DNA from: Pseudopithomyces maydicus
Taxonomy: Eukaryota; Ascomycota; Dothideomycetes; Pleosporales; Didymosphaeriaceae
Assembly (NCBI GenBank): GCA_026873275.1
Contig: JANTUC010000007.1
Span: 1,116,001-1,180,000 of the forward strand
DNA: 64,000 nt
Direction: 5' to 3'
Shown here: in pieces, positions 43,401 through 53,818 of the stretch
Numbering within the stretch: the first letter of the stretch is position 1
Layout of the letters: every line of letters starts with the position of its first letter
Made by a program: the position numbers and the translations under genes
Notes under the pieces: model-generated
Database searches by the model: none
What the model was told of the DNA's origin: nothing
What the model saw: the letters and a program-made list of their open reading frames with translations, nothing else

Positions 43401-46047
43401 CCTGTCATTGATATTGATAGAATCGATGGCTTTCCTCAGTGCTTCTACAGCCTGGGGATTCGCCACGTCAAGAATGCTATTTGAGGTCACCTGGCTAGGA
43501 CCTGGACCGTCGAGACTGGCGACGTCTTTGATGATGTGATCTAGCTTGATTATAGTGTCATCGAGCAGCTCGCTCTTGACTTGGTTCCATGTACGGTATT
43601 GATTGTGGGTATTCCAGGTATTGCCAGCGTGGGTAGGACGCCATTGGCGGCGCTTGAGTTCACCTTCAGCCGCTTGGAGCTCCTGCGAAACGTCAGCAGT
43701 CGACGCATCATCTGCAAGTAACAAGCCTGCTATCTGTGCTTTTGTGCTGTCGTCAAGAAAACTAAGGAGGCCATTCATAGCCTGCACTGTATCAGCATTC
43801 GTCAGAGCAGCAACCGATACATTTGGTATCAAGGTGAGGACTGGATTGACTGATTGAGATTGTGGATTCGACAGCGTACTCGAAAGCAGAGCAGGCATTG
43901 CCTGGGCATCACCCACAGCTACTGGGCGTATGGCTGAGACTATCTGACGCTTCAAATCATTGTTGGTCGAAGGTATCTTGGTCAGCTTTCCAAGCGCCGC
44001 CTTTAACTTCGCCTTTGTTTTGGCATCCAAAAGCCCTAACAGCCCGTTGCCCGTTGTTTGGATAGCGGGTGGAACCTGGAGTTCTGACATGTCTGGAATC
44101 TTCCCATTCGAAGCAGCATTGATTAGATCAGATATGGTGGGCATAGAAGTTTCAGGTGGGGCAGTTGGAAGATTTTTTGCTGATTGCAAAATCTCGTTCT
44201 TTTGCTCAAGGGTCAAAGATGTCCAAAGCTTGCTTAGCGGATTGCTGCCAGACGGTAGGCTTGGTAATTTCAACCCTGCAATTATCAGTTGGCCCTTGAG
44301 CTCAGGTTTGAATGAGCTCCAGAGAAGTGAGATTGGGCTGTTGCTGACTATGGGTGGGACGATACCAGTGTCACCGTCTGCCGGGATAATGTGGTTGCTA
44401 TTTTTGGGAGTTTGAACAAATGTTGCATCCATTTCCCCTGATGGCGCGGGTGTGTCGAGTTTGACATCTAATTCATGTATCTTGTCGCCCGAAGTGGGGT
44501 GTGTCAAAGGCAGTGTTGTAGGGGCCTCAATCCCCATAGTTTCGCTTGAAACTGGACTCTGGAGTCGCTCAGACGGCACAATCCCTGTGTTCCCATATTT
44601 TTTACCTTTATGCGGTGGAAGTGAAGATTCAGGCAGAAACACGTTCTTCGAAATTTCAGTATTCCCAGATCCGAATGGAATACGATCCGAGGGCTTGACA
44701 AGGGACACCAGGGAAATACCGGATCCATCCAAGCCGCTATGGTCCTCTTCAGTGTATTCTTCAATGCCTGGATCTGCATTCGTGTTATCGTGGCCAATCG
44801 AGAGCACGCCACCGGTCAATGATGAAACGTTCAAAGACCCAAGAGTGGTGGTCGGCTTCAAGATAGCATCCTGTGCACCATTAGGGAGAACGGTGCTGAC
44901 CTCAGCTGGCGCGATGGCGGGTGTCGGGAAAGTAAGCCCCGGAGTCGCAAGGCCAGGTAGAAGGTATGTTTGCACTTTCTGCCAGACGTGAATGCTTCGG
45001 ATTCCCCAATAAGCATCTTTGAACGCCTCGGGGTTATTGGCGACGTAGTCCACGCAACTGTCAACCGGATTCAGGCCCTCCTCGATGAGGCAAGACGGAC
45101 TTCCAGTGCCAAAGGTACTTCCTGCCCAGCCACCACAGAAAGTGGTGTCTATGACGATACTGTGGTTAAAGAATTTCTCTCCAAAAGAGCTTGAGCACGG
45201 CCCCTCAAAGTTCGCAGATGGCATGCCGAATGAAGATGGGTCAGGAGTTCCACCATCCAAGAGCGACATTGGGATAGAAGAAGATGGGAAGAACCAGATC
45301 TTGATCGATGAGGGCGTCCACTCCATGGCATAAACGCCTCCGCCATTTGCATTGAATTCGGCACCGTAGTTGGTGGGTTCGGTGAAGACGGTGCCACAAC
45401 CTTGATTTTCATCGTGCGCAATATTGCAATCGGTAGACTTCCACGTGCCGGTTTGGTTCACAGTGTTGAGGACAGAGCATTCACCCGTAGCGTGAATAGC
45501 AGCGTTGTTGGTTCGAGCATTGTTCACATTCTCGATGATGTCAATCTCCCCGTCAGCGGGCCAATCAGACAAACCAGTTGTCCAGAGTGCTAGATGCTCA
45601 GATCAGCAAGGGAGAAAGTGTGAGACCGAGGGTTCGTACCTGGCCATGTCCCGCATCCAACGGGGATGTGGGTGAGATGGATGACGAACAGACCTTCGGT
45701 GAAAGTCGATTTACTTTCAAGGCGGACACTTGGTCGTCCAGGGCCATCGGACACGTAGGAATTCGAGCTGTCTACGCCAAGGTAGATCAAATCTGAGGTG
45801 TTGCGGATGAGTTGAGTAGCAGCGGCAGCATCGAAAGGCAGGTACTGCACAAACCCGCCGGTCGGATCGGGGCCCTGACAAGTGATCAGTAAGGCACCTG
45901 GATGGTCAGGTTTGAGCCTACGTCGAAGAAATTGAACTCGTCAAAGATGTTGGACGCGTTGTAATTTTGGATTAGCTGGTACTGCAATGCATACGTCGTT
46001 GTCAGAAGCGTTGCAAGCAGCGTCGTCGCTGAGCGGACACAAGCCAT
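40452..46047 (-). CDS. Giant secreted GH16-family protein with acidic repeat tail, one frame break
   Basis: Exons 46047-45922, 45874-45640, 45589-41162 and 41106-40452; with one base restored at 42403-42406 the sum is exactly 1815 codons. A signal peptide (ATTLLATLLTTTYA) precedes a GH16 domain with the catalytic ExDxxE as GEIDIIE (E135, D137, E140); WPALWTTGLSDWPADGE is the usual lead-in. Such domains cut or rearrange beta-1,3(4)-glucan. After about residue 330 come Pro/Thr linkers, helical modules, a duplicated Cys-containing module (about 953-1015 and 1064-1122), dibasic sites (ELKRRQW, VSKRRIRRQ) and a very acidic tail of decapeptide repeats (about 1330-1475), ending FMDKFLDH. No GPI or membrane segment. 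Only the first domain has a known function. Confidence 0.87.
41525..41960 (-). repeat. 30-bp coding minisatellite (acidic decapeptide)
   Basis: Within the GH16 gene a 30-base unit encodes variants of GDNSEGSEEP and GEDGEGSVEP, about 14 tandem copies. A higher-order pair of near-identical 120-base blocks lies at about 41590-41800. Reading-frame length is kept throughout. Confidence 0.92.
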
Positions 46048-46429
46048 ACTGTGAGTTCCAACTCACACACAATGCACGTAACAGAAGGTGGATGGTTGGA
46101 GGTGGCCATCACAGGGCGTGCATATTGTGAAAATCAGGGGCATTCCTCGCGTTGCGCAGGCCGACGCGGCATTGTCACATTCCAACGGGCTCACATGGGA
46201 TGACAAAAATGCATGGCAATGGATGACATTCGCTATAGCGTGCTCCCTTCGTCCTTGGAGGGGCGGCTTCGATCTCAAATGAGGACTGAATGCGCTTGGT
46301 CGACGAAGAAGTTGAACACACGGAACCAGTACGACGCCGGGGAGCTTACCTGGGGCGCACACTGGTCTGTTTAGCGTAGAATCGTTGCCGTGCTCCACAG
46401 GTGGACTTGGGTCTCAAATCATCATCACA
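46048..46429. other. Intergenic, GH16 promoter
   Basis: About 380 bases upstream of the GH16 gene and downstream of CDC26. No gene is supported. Confidence 0.5.
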
Positions 46430-46672
46430 TCAATTACCGTGACGAGCCTGTCCGCCCATGATCCTGTCCCTCTGGTTCCGCTGGTGTGATCGGGGGCCGG
46501 CTTGGTGGTCTCGGCCCGTCCCATTGCCGAAGCCGCCGGACGAGGGGGCGAGTTGAGCTTGCTGCTGCTGCTGCTGCTGCTGTCTTTCCCACATCTTGCG
46601 CTGGCGGCTGGCTTCGTAGGCTTCTACATCGGCGGGGGTGATGCCGATGGTCGTGGCCGGGCGACGCAGCAT
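46430..46672 (-). CDS. CDC26: CDC26/Apc12, anaphase-promoting complex subunit
   Basis: A single small exon of 80 residues. It opens MLRRPATTIGITPADVEAYE, the conserved N-terminus by which Cdc26 threads into the TPR superhelix of Cdc16/Apc6, then ASRQRKMWERQ and an eight-Gln run. The rest is disordered. The ATG at 46672 is chosen because the family starts with MLRR; an in-frame upstream extension is His/Pro-rich and less likely. The role is to stabilise the APC/C ubiquitin ligase in mitosis. It is divergent from the gene at 46861, 188 bases away. Confidence 0.85.
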   Translation of the reverse strand: MLRRPATTIGITPADVEAYEASRQRKMWERQQQQQQQQAQLAPSSGGFGNGTGRDHQAGPRSHQRNQRDRIMGGQARHGN

Positions 46673-46860
46673 GTTGGCGGGTGGGCTGTCGTGTGGGTTG
46701 TGGTGTGGGATGTGGTGGTGTGGGCTGTCGTGCCCATCGCTGTGCAGGTGCTCAGGTGTGCACGGGCGGGCTGGCACCGTCCCCCCCCTGTCGCGCCAAG
46801 GCTACCGCGACTTCCATCCAAAAAGTTCACGGCAGGCACGCTCCAGCACCCATTGCCGCC

Positions 46861-47832
46861 ATGTCGCAGCGCTACATGTGCCCGTCCACAGGCGCCCTGG
46901 CCCGGCAGCTGGCCCGGCATGCAGTCCGCACATCGAGAGGCTTCCACGTCTCTGCCCGCACCCTCGAGGGCCAGCCGGCCAACTCGTCGTCGGGCGTGCC
47001 CATCAAACACGCCATGACGGGTATGCAGCCCGCATCCTCACTTGCACACCCAAGCGTCACCGGCTGACCGTCAGTGACCACAGGCCCGCGCCAGCCTCGC
47101 CGCGAACGCAACAGCGCCGCCGCTGCCCAGATCGGAAAGCTTCAGATCCGCCGCACACCCGCTGGCGGCCAGCCCACCCAGTCCTCGCCCGCTGCTCCGT
47201 CCACGAAGCCCAAGATCATCGCCCCGCGAAAGCCTCTGGCCAGGAAGGACGCGGCCGGGGCCCCAGGCACCATGATCCGCGCCCCGTCCACTCTGAAGGT
47301 CACCCGCAATGCTGCGCCCCAGTCTGGCAGGCCCTCGGGCGGTCCCAACCTGCGCGCACGCGGCGGCCCCTCTCGCTCTCCCGGTGCTCCCAAGAACGCC
47401 GGCGGCAGCGCTGGCCCCAAGAGGCGTGAGCGCAGCAGTGGAGGCTCTGGGGAAGATGCGCCCAAGCTCGATCACGACACCCTGGAACCGCAATCGCTAG
47501 ACCACACCTTGATGCAGACCCTGTACCGGATGCAGCGCAATCAATGGGACCGCAAGCCTTACGAGCCCAAGTACGCCCCTGGAAGTTTTGCTGCCAACGA
47601 GCTGATCTATGCTGGCCGGGAACTGTTCAAAGGCGAGGCGCCGCCCGTGAAGGTCTGGGGCAGGCTGGAGAGGACGTTGAACATTGTGGGCATGCACGGT
47701 GCCGCCTCACACCTCAAGGTGCGCAGGGTGCTGGATGGAGACGATATGGCGTTCGGCAAGGAGCACGAGAACATGTTGCATCTGCAAGAGAGCGACAAGT
47801 CCGAGCGGAAATCACAAAAGATCGCGATATAG
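46861..47832 (+). CDS. Predicted mitochondrial protein, fungal conserved, unassigned
   Basis: Exons 46861-47020 and 47084-47832 encode 302 residues. The N-terminus, ALARQLARHAVRTSRGFHVS, is a strong mitochondrial presequence. A basic disordered middle (Arg, Pro, Gly and Ser rich) leads to a conserved C-terminal block: LMQTLYRMQRNQWDRKPYEP, then FAANELIYAGRELFKGEAPP and VKVWGRLERTLNIVGMHGA. This layout resembles a fungal mitoribosomal protein or assembly factor, but I cannot name it. There is no frame defect. Confidence 0.8.
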
Positions 47833-48081
47833 AGCATACGGCAATCGGATCAACTTGTAAAATACACATGAGTATTGTATCATACTTGTACATGTTGCAC
47901 GCGCAGTTAGATCATTTCGACAGTTCATAACCACCAACACCATGCTTAGTAACCCTATGTAGTAAGCCTAGAGCCAGTGAATGAGTGAAAGTGTTGCATG
48001 CTATCAGCACATGCCCAATTGGGCTGTGTTTTTTTTGTTTGCATACTTGGGCATGTTTCGGTGAAGCATGACCTACAACCT

Positions 48082-48211
48082 AAACGCTCGACAAACGCTT
48101 GATGAACGCTAGATAAACGCGCGATAAACGCTCGACAAACGCTTGACAAACGCTCGATAAGCGCTCGACAAACGCTCGATAAGCGCTTCATAAATGCTCC
48201 ATAAACGCTCC
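48082..48211 (+). repeat. 11-bp tandem array, about 12 units
   Basis: The consensus ACGCTCGACAA repeats about twelve times, with variants ACGCTTGATGA, ACGCTAGATAA and GCGCTCGATAA. The period is close to one helical turn. The array ends about 115 bases before a TATA box and 220 bases before the SDC1 start. Confidence 0.93.
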
Positions 48212-48325
48212 GACTTCAACCCCCGACAAACGCGACGACCTCGACACCCGACAAACGCGTCCCCAAATCTCCGACCACTTCCGAATTAATCCCGATCCAT
48301 CTCCGATCCACCGGTGCACGCTAGT

Positions 48326-48333
48326 TATATAAA
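48326..48333 (+). promoter_or_regulatory. TATA box for SDC1
   Basis: TATATAAA lies 16 bases before an ATG at 48342 and 98 before the ATG at 48432. Because transcripts normally begin well after a TATA box, it favours the second ATG as the start. Confidence 0.6.
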
Positions 48334-48431
48334 CATACACGATGACTTCGTCGAACCTCCACAACCCACTGTTTCCACAAACGGGACGCCTTTTCTCACA
48401 CTCCCCACTGATCACTATCGGTGCCCAGGCT

Positions 48432-48985
48432 ATGTCAGACCATTCCGCAGAAATCGGACCCGAGGCCACCCCAGCCATTGAGCCCACCACAGTCGCAAAG
48501 GCTGCATCTACGTCCGTTTCTGCGCCCGTGCACAACGACGTTGAGGACATGGAGATGGCAGAGTCCACGCCAGCTGCTGCCTCGGTCCAAGATCAGTCTT
48601 CTGCTCCAATTGCTCCAGCGCTCGAACTGCCGGCCCAGCAACAACAGCAGCAGCAGCAACAGTCCGCGCAACCCGCGTCTGCACCTCTCTCTGCGCCTTC
48701 GCCCGTCCTAGCCTCGACCTCGGCGCGCAACTCACCGCACCCGACTGGACCCACACAGATGCCAGTGCACGCGACGTTACATGGGGCGCCGACACGCCAG
48801 TATCTGAACGCCCACGTCACCCCGCACTTGCTGGAGGCCATGAAGCATTTGGCCACGACCGAGTAAGCTCGGGGACAATCTATTCAAGGAAGGAGGTATG
48901 CTAATGTTGTCATCACAGACCAGAGAAACCACTCGAGTTTCTGAGCAAGTTCCTCGCCCAGAAGAGCCTGGAGCTGGAGAATTGA
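48432..48985 (+). CDS. SDC1: SDC1, Dpy-30 domain subunit of COMPASS
   Basis: Exons 48432-48862 and 48919-48985 encode 165 residues. The N-terminal two thirds are Ala/Pro/Ser-rich with a nine-Gln run. The C-terminus, PTRQYLNAHVTPHLLEAMKH followed by LATTEPEKPLEFLSKFLAQK, is the Dpy-30 dimerisation motif that docks onto Bre2/Ash2 in the Set1 histone H3K4 methyltransferase complex. The intron splits the motif. An upstream in-frame ATG at 48342 would add 30 residues. It lies too close to the TATA box to be the main start. Confidence 0.88.
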
Positions 48986-49419
48986 GCGCGTGCAGGGAGG
49001 ATGAGGTGCAGGGACATGGTGCAGGGACATGGTGCAGGGACATGGGCATCTGACCCTCGAGTCCTGCAGTTACTTTCTCCCACCATGTTATAGGTGGACC
49101 GAGTATGGGACATTGCCCTGTAGTTTGTATTGGAACGGCGTTCAAGGCACCAGTAATTTCTAGGCGCAACAGGCAGTCATGATACCCAACATCAGATAGC
49201 ACAAGGAATGACATGTTTTCACAACCAGCAGTTGCCTGGGTTGGATTATTAGGATACAGCACCATGAGGGACGTTCTGAGACGTCATGCCTTTCATTCAT
49301 TCCATATCGTGCCCACCCAAAAAGAGGCTATGTAACCCGTGAAGCATCCATAATCCATAACTCCAATTGAGTATTTTCCCCGCAGCCACCTCAGCAATTG
49401 TCCACACTCGTTTCGCCCT
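48986..49419. other. Intergenic, convergent 3' flanks
   Basis: About 430 bases. A 13-nt unit GTGCAGGGACATG occurs three times in tandem at about 49007-49045, just past the SDC1 stop. Otherwise nothing was seen. Confidence 0.6.
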
Positions 49420-50279
49420 TTATGCGACGAGGGTAGAGGCAGTGGCGCTCTCGTACCTCCAGGTCGGGGGAGGACACCGACGGTCTTGTAGTAGCGGGAA
49501 AGGCGGTGGACTTGAGACAAGATTAGTCAATTTTGCGCATGGGAGTGGAGCCAGAATAGACATACTCCTCGACTCGATGAGAATCAAGCGGAACTTGGAG
49601 TCCTTGTCCTTACGGTTGGTCTGAAGGTGCTTGCGGACGGCAACAGCCTTCTTGATCAACATGTAAAGATCCTCGGGAATTTCGGGTGCCAGGCCTTAAG
49701 AACGCTCTGCGTCAGCATTGAAACCAAAGCAGGCATATTTGTATAGCGCGAGCAGTCACCCAAAAGGTAGGCTGCCGTCGACATGCGCTGATTCAGGGAT
49801 ATATCGTACCGTTCGACTTGAGAATGCGGAGGACCTTGTTTCCGGTGACGATCTTGGTCTGGGCGACGCCTGTGCAAAGTCAGTGACAGGCACACAGATG
49901 GGCAACGGGGGATCATTTAGGTGTCTTCATGTGCACCGTCCAAGCGTGTGCACACCCAACACCCGCATCGTCCCAACAAGCGGCTTACCGTGGCTGTCAC
50001 GGAGGACCTCGCCAATCCTGCGCATGTTAACACACGTCCAAGTGACCATGTGAATGGAGCCATCCTTACTGCGAGGGGGTGGCGCCCTTCCTGGCGAGCT
50101 TGCAGATCTGCTCAACAACCTGCTCGGGCGTGGTCTTGACCTACGTTGTGTCAGCTGCGGGTGTCGCTCAGAGTATGCAGGCGGTGCCAGGCGAACGAAC
50201 GTACCCAGGCCGGTGCGGTGCGCGAGTAGGGGATCGCGGAGCTCGATATGCCCTTTCCGTTTGAGTGAAGACGACCCAT
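49420..50279 (-). CDS. RPS13: 40S ribosomal protein S13 (uS15), one frame break
   Basis: Six exons: 50279-50205, 50140-50070, 50017-49989, 49869-49810, 49694-49566 and 49510-49420. With one base restored at 49466-49470 the total is 152 codons, the universal 151-residue length. MGRLHSNGKGISSSAIPYSR, KTTPEQVVEQICKLARKGAT, VLRDSHG, KIVTGNKVLRILKSNG and KAVAVRKHLQTNRKDKDSKF are near-invariant. The C-terminal TWRYESATASTLVA reads only in the next frame after the five-base run, so the break is almost certainly a sequencing loss. Five introns in a 151-codon gene include two of 119 and 115 nt. Confidence 0.97.
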
Positions 50280-51118
50280 TGTGTCTGCTGGTCCGACCGG
50301 ATGCGTTCGAAGGACGGGAGTGGTGACGGTGGTGAAAGGCGGCGGAGGTTGGAATCTTCAGTGTTGCTAAAAGTTCGCGCGAGGTTGCGATGCAGCTGTG
50401 GGCGAGGTCTCGCTTATTCCGCGCTCGGACCATCCTTGGCGCGGCATCCATTAAAAGACTTTGCAGCCCGACTTTATTCCTAAACCAACACCTCGCTCTA
50501 GATAGGCACTGGACGACGGCGCACGTCTCCATGTTCAGCTGATGAGATCAATCTGGTGATAGCCCGGGTGTGAACGATTGCACCGTCACTCCGCAGATGC
50601 ATGCATCGCAGACCGCAGGCGCGACTTGGTATGTTTCCTCCCCCCTCCATCCACAACCAATCCTGTGCAAGGATGATACTACACATTACTTTATTTTCTG
50701 GTACCGTAAGTCAAGCCTGTCCATCCACCCTCTTTGGCGTTGCTAACATTGAACAGTCTTGTTTTAAACGTCTTTGACGTTGATGAACTCAACGGACTGT
50801 CTGAAAAGCACACCTGGCTCTCGCCTTTTGATTGTCGAATGCCTGTCTGATCCGCCACTAACGGATTTTGTTAGTTCACCTTTCGTGTTGGGGTTGCAAG
50901 AAGCTGTCAGAGCCCGCACCTGGCGCAGGTGCAAATGCAAGGGGCCGGGGAAGGAGTGTGCACGTCTGCCCAAGGTAGCTTCCCGGCGGGATATCACTGT
51001 TTCCTGTCTTTTTTGTCGAGCTAGAACTGCCGTAGTCAATGAATCCGTGTTTGCTTTGGACCTTACTCTTTACCCATTTGGTTGTCCGGTCGTCCTCATA
51101 CCCTTGCATAGCATCAGC
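50280..51118. other. Intergenic, divergent promoters
   Basis: About 840 bases between the S13 start and the Tos1-like start. Frames here lack support. Confidence 0.5.
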
Positions 51119-53621
51119 ATGACCTACACATTACTCTGCATCTTGTGCCTCTCAATCCAAGCAGCACTCTGCAGGACCGCCGCGCAGCTCTGTCGCGGAA
51201 CAGCCGAGCGCGCCGACGACGGGAATTGGTATTGCGCACAAGTCACCGCCATCACATACAAGAACATTAGCCAGGCCGGCGAGTACAACAGAACAACACG
51301 GGTCAATCCCAAGACTGGGCTTTGCGATCACGAGCCTATAGCTTATTCAGGTCTCGGGCCTTCTACCCCGTTGATTGGAGAAGTATCCTTCCTCGCTTGG
51401 AAATGCTTGTCGAGGTGCTAATCATCAGCACACATAGCTTTCCATGCATCTCCGCGGTCCAATGAATGTATCTCAGATAGCCGTGTACAGGCTGCCGGAT
51501 ACATCAATATCGAAGCGACTGTCCGTCGATCGAAGCAATGATCGAGCAAACAAGCAGCAGAGAAAGCAAAAAGCTCGCGAGGTTCATGGGACCATACGAT
51601 CTATATGGCATTCTTTCTGGCATCACACGCATAACGATCCGAATGTAGAAGGTATTTCCTTCGCCCGGTTAGCCCCGCATCTCGATGCAACAGCTAACCT
51701 TTGTTCTGACAGGTGGCCCATACACCACCAAGTCGGTTGACGACACATCGACCGAGAGCAACTATCTTGCCGCTGAACACACAATTGTCGCTACAACCAG
51801 CCCAGCCTCTGCCCCAACAGCTGGACAAACGATTCTTTCCTCCAGTACACAGTCTTCTACTCCAATAATACAAACCGTCATCTCCACGATAAAACAAACA
51901 ATCGCCACTACGGTCGTACGGACAGTCTTCCCTTCAGCTAGCCAAGGAGGCGGGCCTGGTATACCGCACGCCACATTGAACGAACCAGACCTAGTCTGCA
52001 TCATCACACCTACGATAACTACAACAGTCCTAATCCAGGGCAGTATCTGCCCTAATTCAGCTCCTGGAAATACACAGGTGCAGACACAGATCTTGTCCTT
52101 GCATCCTATCTTGCCGGTGCCTATACCAATTCCGTTTCCTGTGCCCGTACCTGCACCTGCACCTGCATATGCTTCAGTACCAACTCAACCTGCCCCTATC
52201 TCAGTTTCTACTCTGACACCGCTGCCGCTCCCCACACCCTCAGTAGCACACCCGGTGTTCACGTGGACGACCACTGCGACAACTACCGCAACGACGACAC
52301 GGGAAATTACGGATACAAAATGTCCAAATGATGCTTTGTCTAGATTCCCTGCTACATCTCAACCACCAGGTCCTTCCTCCGAAACATACGAATTAGATTG
52401 TCCATGCGAAGCCATGTCTTCAACACCGTATCATACTCCGCGTAAGCGTGCTGTCGTTTTAACATCTCAGATACATGTTTTTATTGATACACTGTTGCAG
52501 CGTCGTCTGCGGTTGCCGCTATACCAGTTCCATCGTCAATTCCCGTCGCTCCTGCTCCATCGGCTGCAAGACCACCCTTGATGGCTACACAGCCTGTACC
52601 GTCTAGCCCTTCTCCTTGCACGGATCTGTCGGCAGACGTGGTTGTGACAGTACCTCTCCAAATTGAGAAGCGCCAGGAGAGGACCGTCACGACTAAATTT
52701 CCTATGCTTGCTAGTGAAAAATTGAGCAAGGTGTTGCCAAAAAACAATATGAAAAGAGCCACATCTTCTACATGGAGCCGTGTGGCCTATTATACTTCCA
52801 CCGCACCTGCGGCAGCAAGTGGTTTCGCATTTCTAGCCAATTTAGGAGATCCCCAGAAATCCGGCACTTTCGATTAGTATGGTTATCCAATTCGATGTTT
52901 AGTGTTTTAAAGATGTGCTAACAGGGTCAGTGCTTTCGGTAATTCACTTGGCTACGTGATTGGTGACGGGAGCAAGGTCGCTGCACAAAGCACCCCTTTT
53001 GATGGGACTTTAGAGACTTCCGAGCGTGAGATTGCAGTATTCACAGACAATATCTGTGACGAGAACTGCGAATACGCAAGGCCAGAGGCCACCGCACACT
53101 GTTTGATTCTTGCTCGTTTCCTCGCTTATAGATATTGACATGATGTAGATGGCTGGGAAGGCCCCTCCAAAGCTTTCTTTATTGAGTTTCAGATGGATCA
53201 CTACGACAACTATGGCAGTGATCAGGGAATGCTTTCCGACGCCCCTGCTTGGTGGTTCCTGAATGCGGCTATTCCACGTATCCTGCAGTACGGCAACGAC
53301 CGCAACAATATCCCATGCTCATGCTGGTCCTCCGGCTGCGGCGAGTTTGATGCATTCGAGATATTGGGACGGGGCGAAATGCGCGCAAAATCGACAATTC
53401 ATCGGCAGGGGAACTTGGAAGGAGGTGACAGCAATTACTTCCTTCGTCCGGTAGGAAGGACTATCAAATTCGCAGTCGTAGTTCACGATTGGAACATTAC
53501 AGCCAGAGTTTTGGGCGACGATTTTGACTTCTCAACAAGCTTAACACAAAAGCAGATCGACGAAATTCTAGCCTACGATGCGAATGACTACTCGCATTCT
53601 TTATTTTCGATCGGAGACTGA
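51119..53621 (+). CDS. TOS1: Tos1-like cell-wall protein with Pro/Thr-rich insert
   Basis: Six exons (51119-51382, 51438-51651, 51713-52441, 52501-52876, 52931-53100, 53149-53621) encode 741 residues, all in phase. A signal peptide (LLCILCLSIQAALC) is followed by the Tos1 N-terminal domain: GNWYCAQVTAITYKNIS and LSMHLRGPMNVSQIAVYRL. The C-terminal domain carries SAPAWWFLNAAIPRILQYG-like DAPAWWFLNAAIPRILQYG, CSCWSSGCGEFDAFEIL and KSTIHRQGN. Between them is a mucin-like stretch with a VPIPIPFPVPVPAPAPA run. Tos1 relatives are covalently linked wall proteins with a presumed glucan role. There is no GPI signal at the end. Confidence 0.9.
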
Positions 53622-53818
53622 GGTGACCTGGTGGACACTTGCTTGGCGAGTATCATTGAGCATACGAGGAAGGACCAAAGACCAGGTTACGGCGTCTCCG
53701 TATATGAAGCACGCTTACAGAAGTATATTTTAGCTAGTCGTTATATTTAATGGTGTTTAGTTTATGCCGTCATGAACCGTGGAGGATTGTGCTTGTCAGT
53801 GATACAATATGGAGGGGG

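Larger units (their letters stand above)
47833..48431. other. SDC1 promoter region
   Basis: About 600 bases with the 11-bp array and a TATA box (separate entries). Nothing coding, unless the longer SDC1 start at 48342 is used. Confidence 0.6.
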
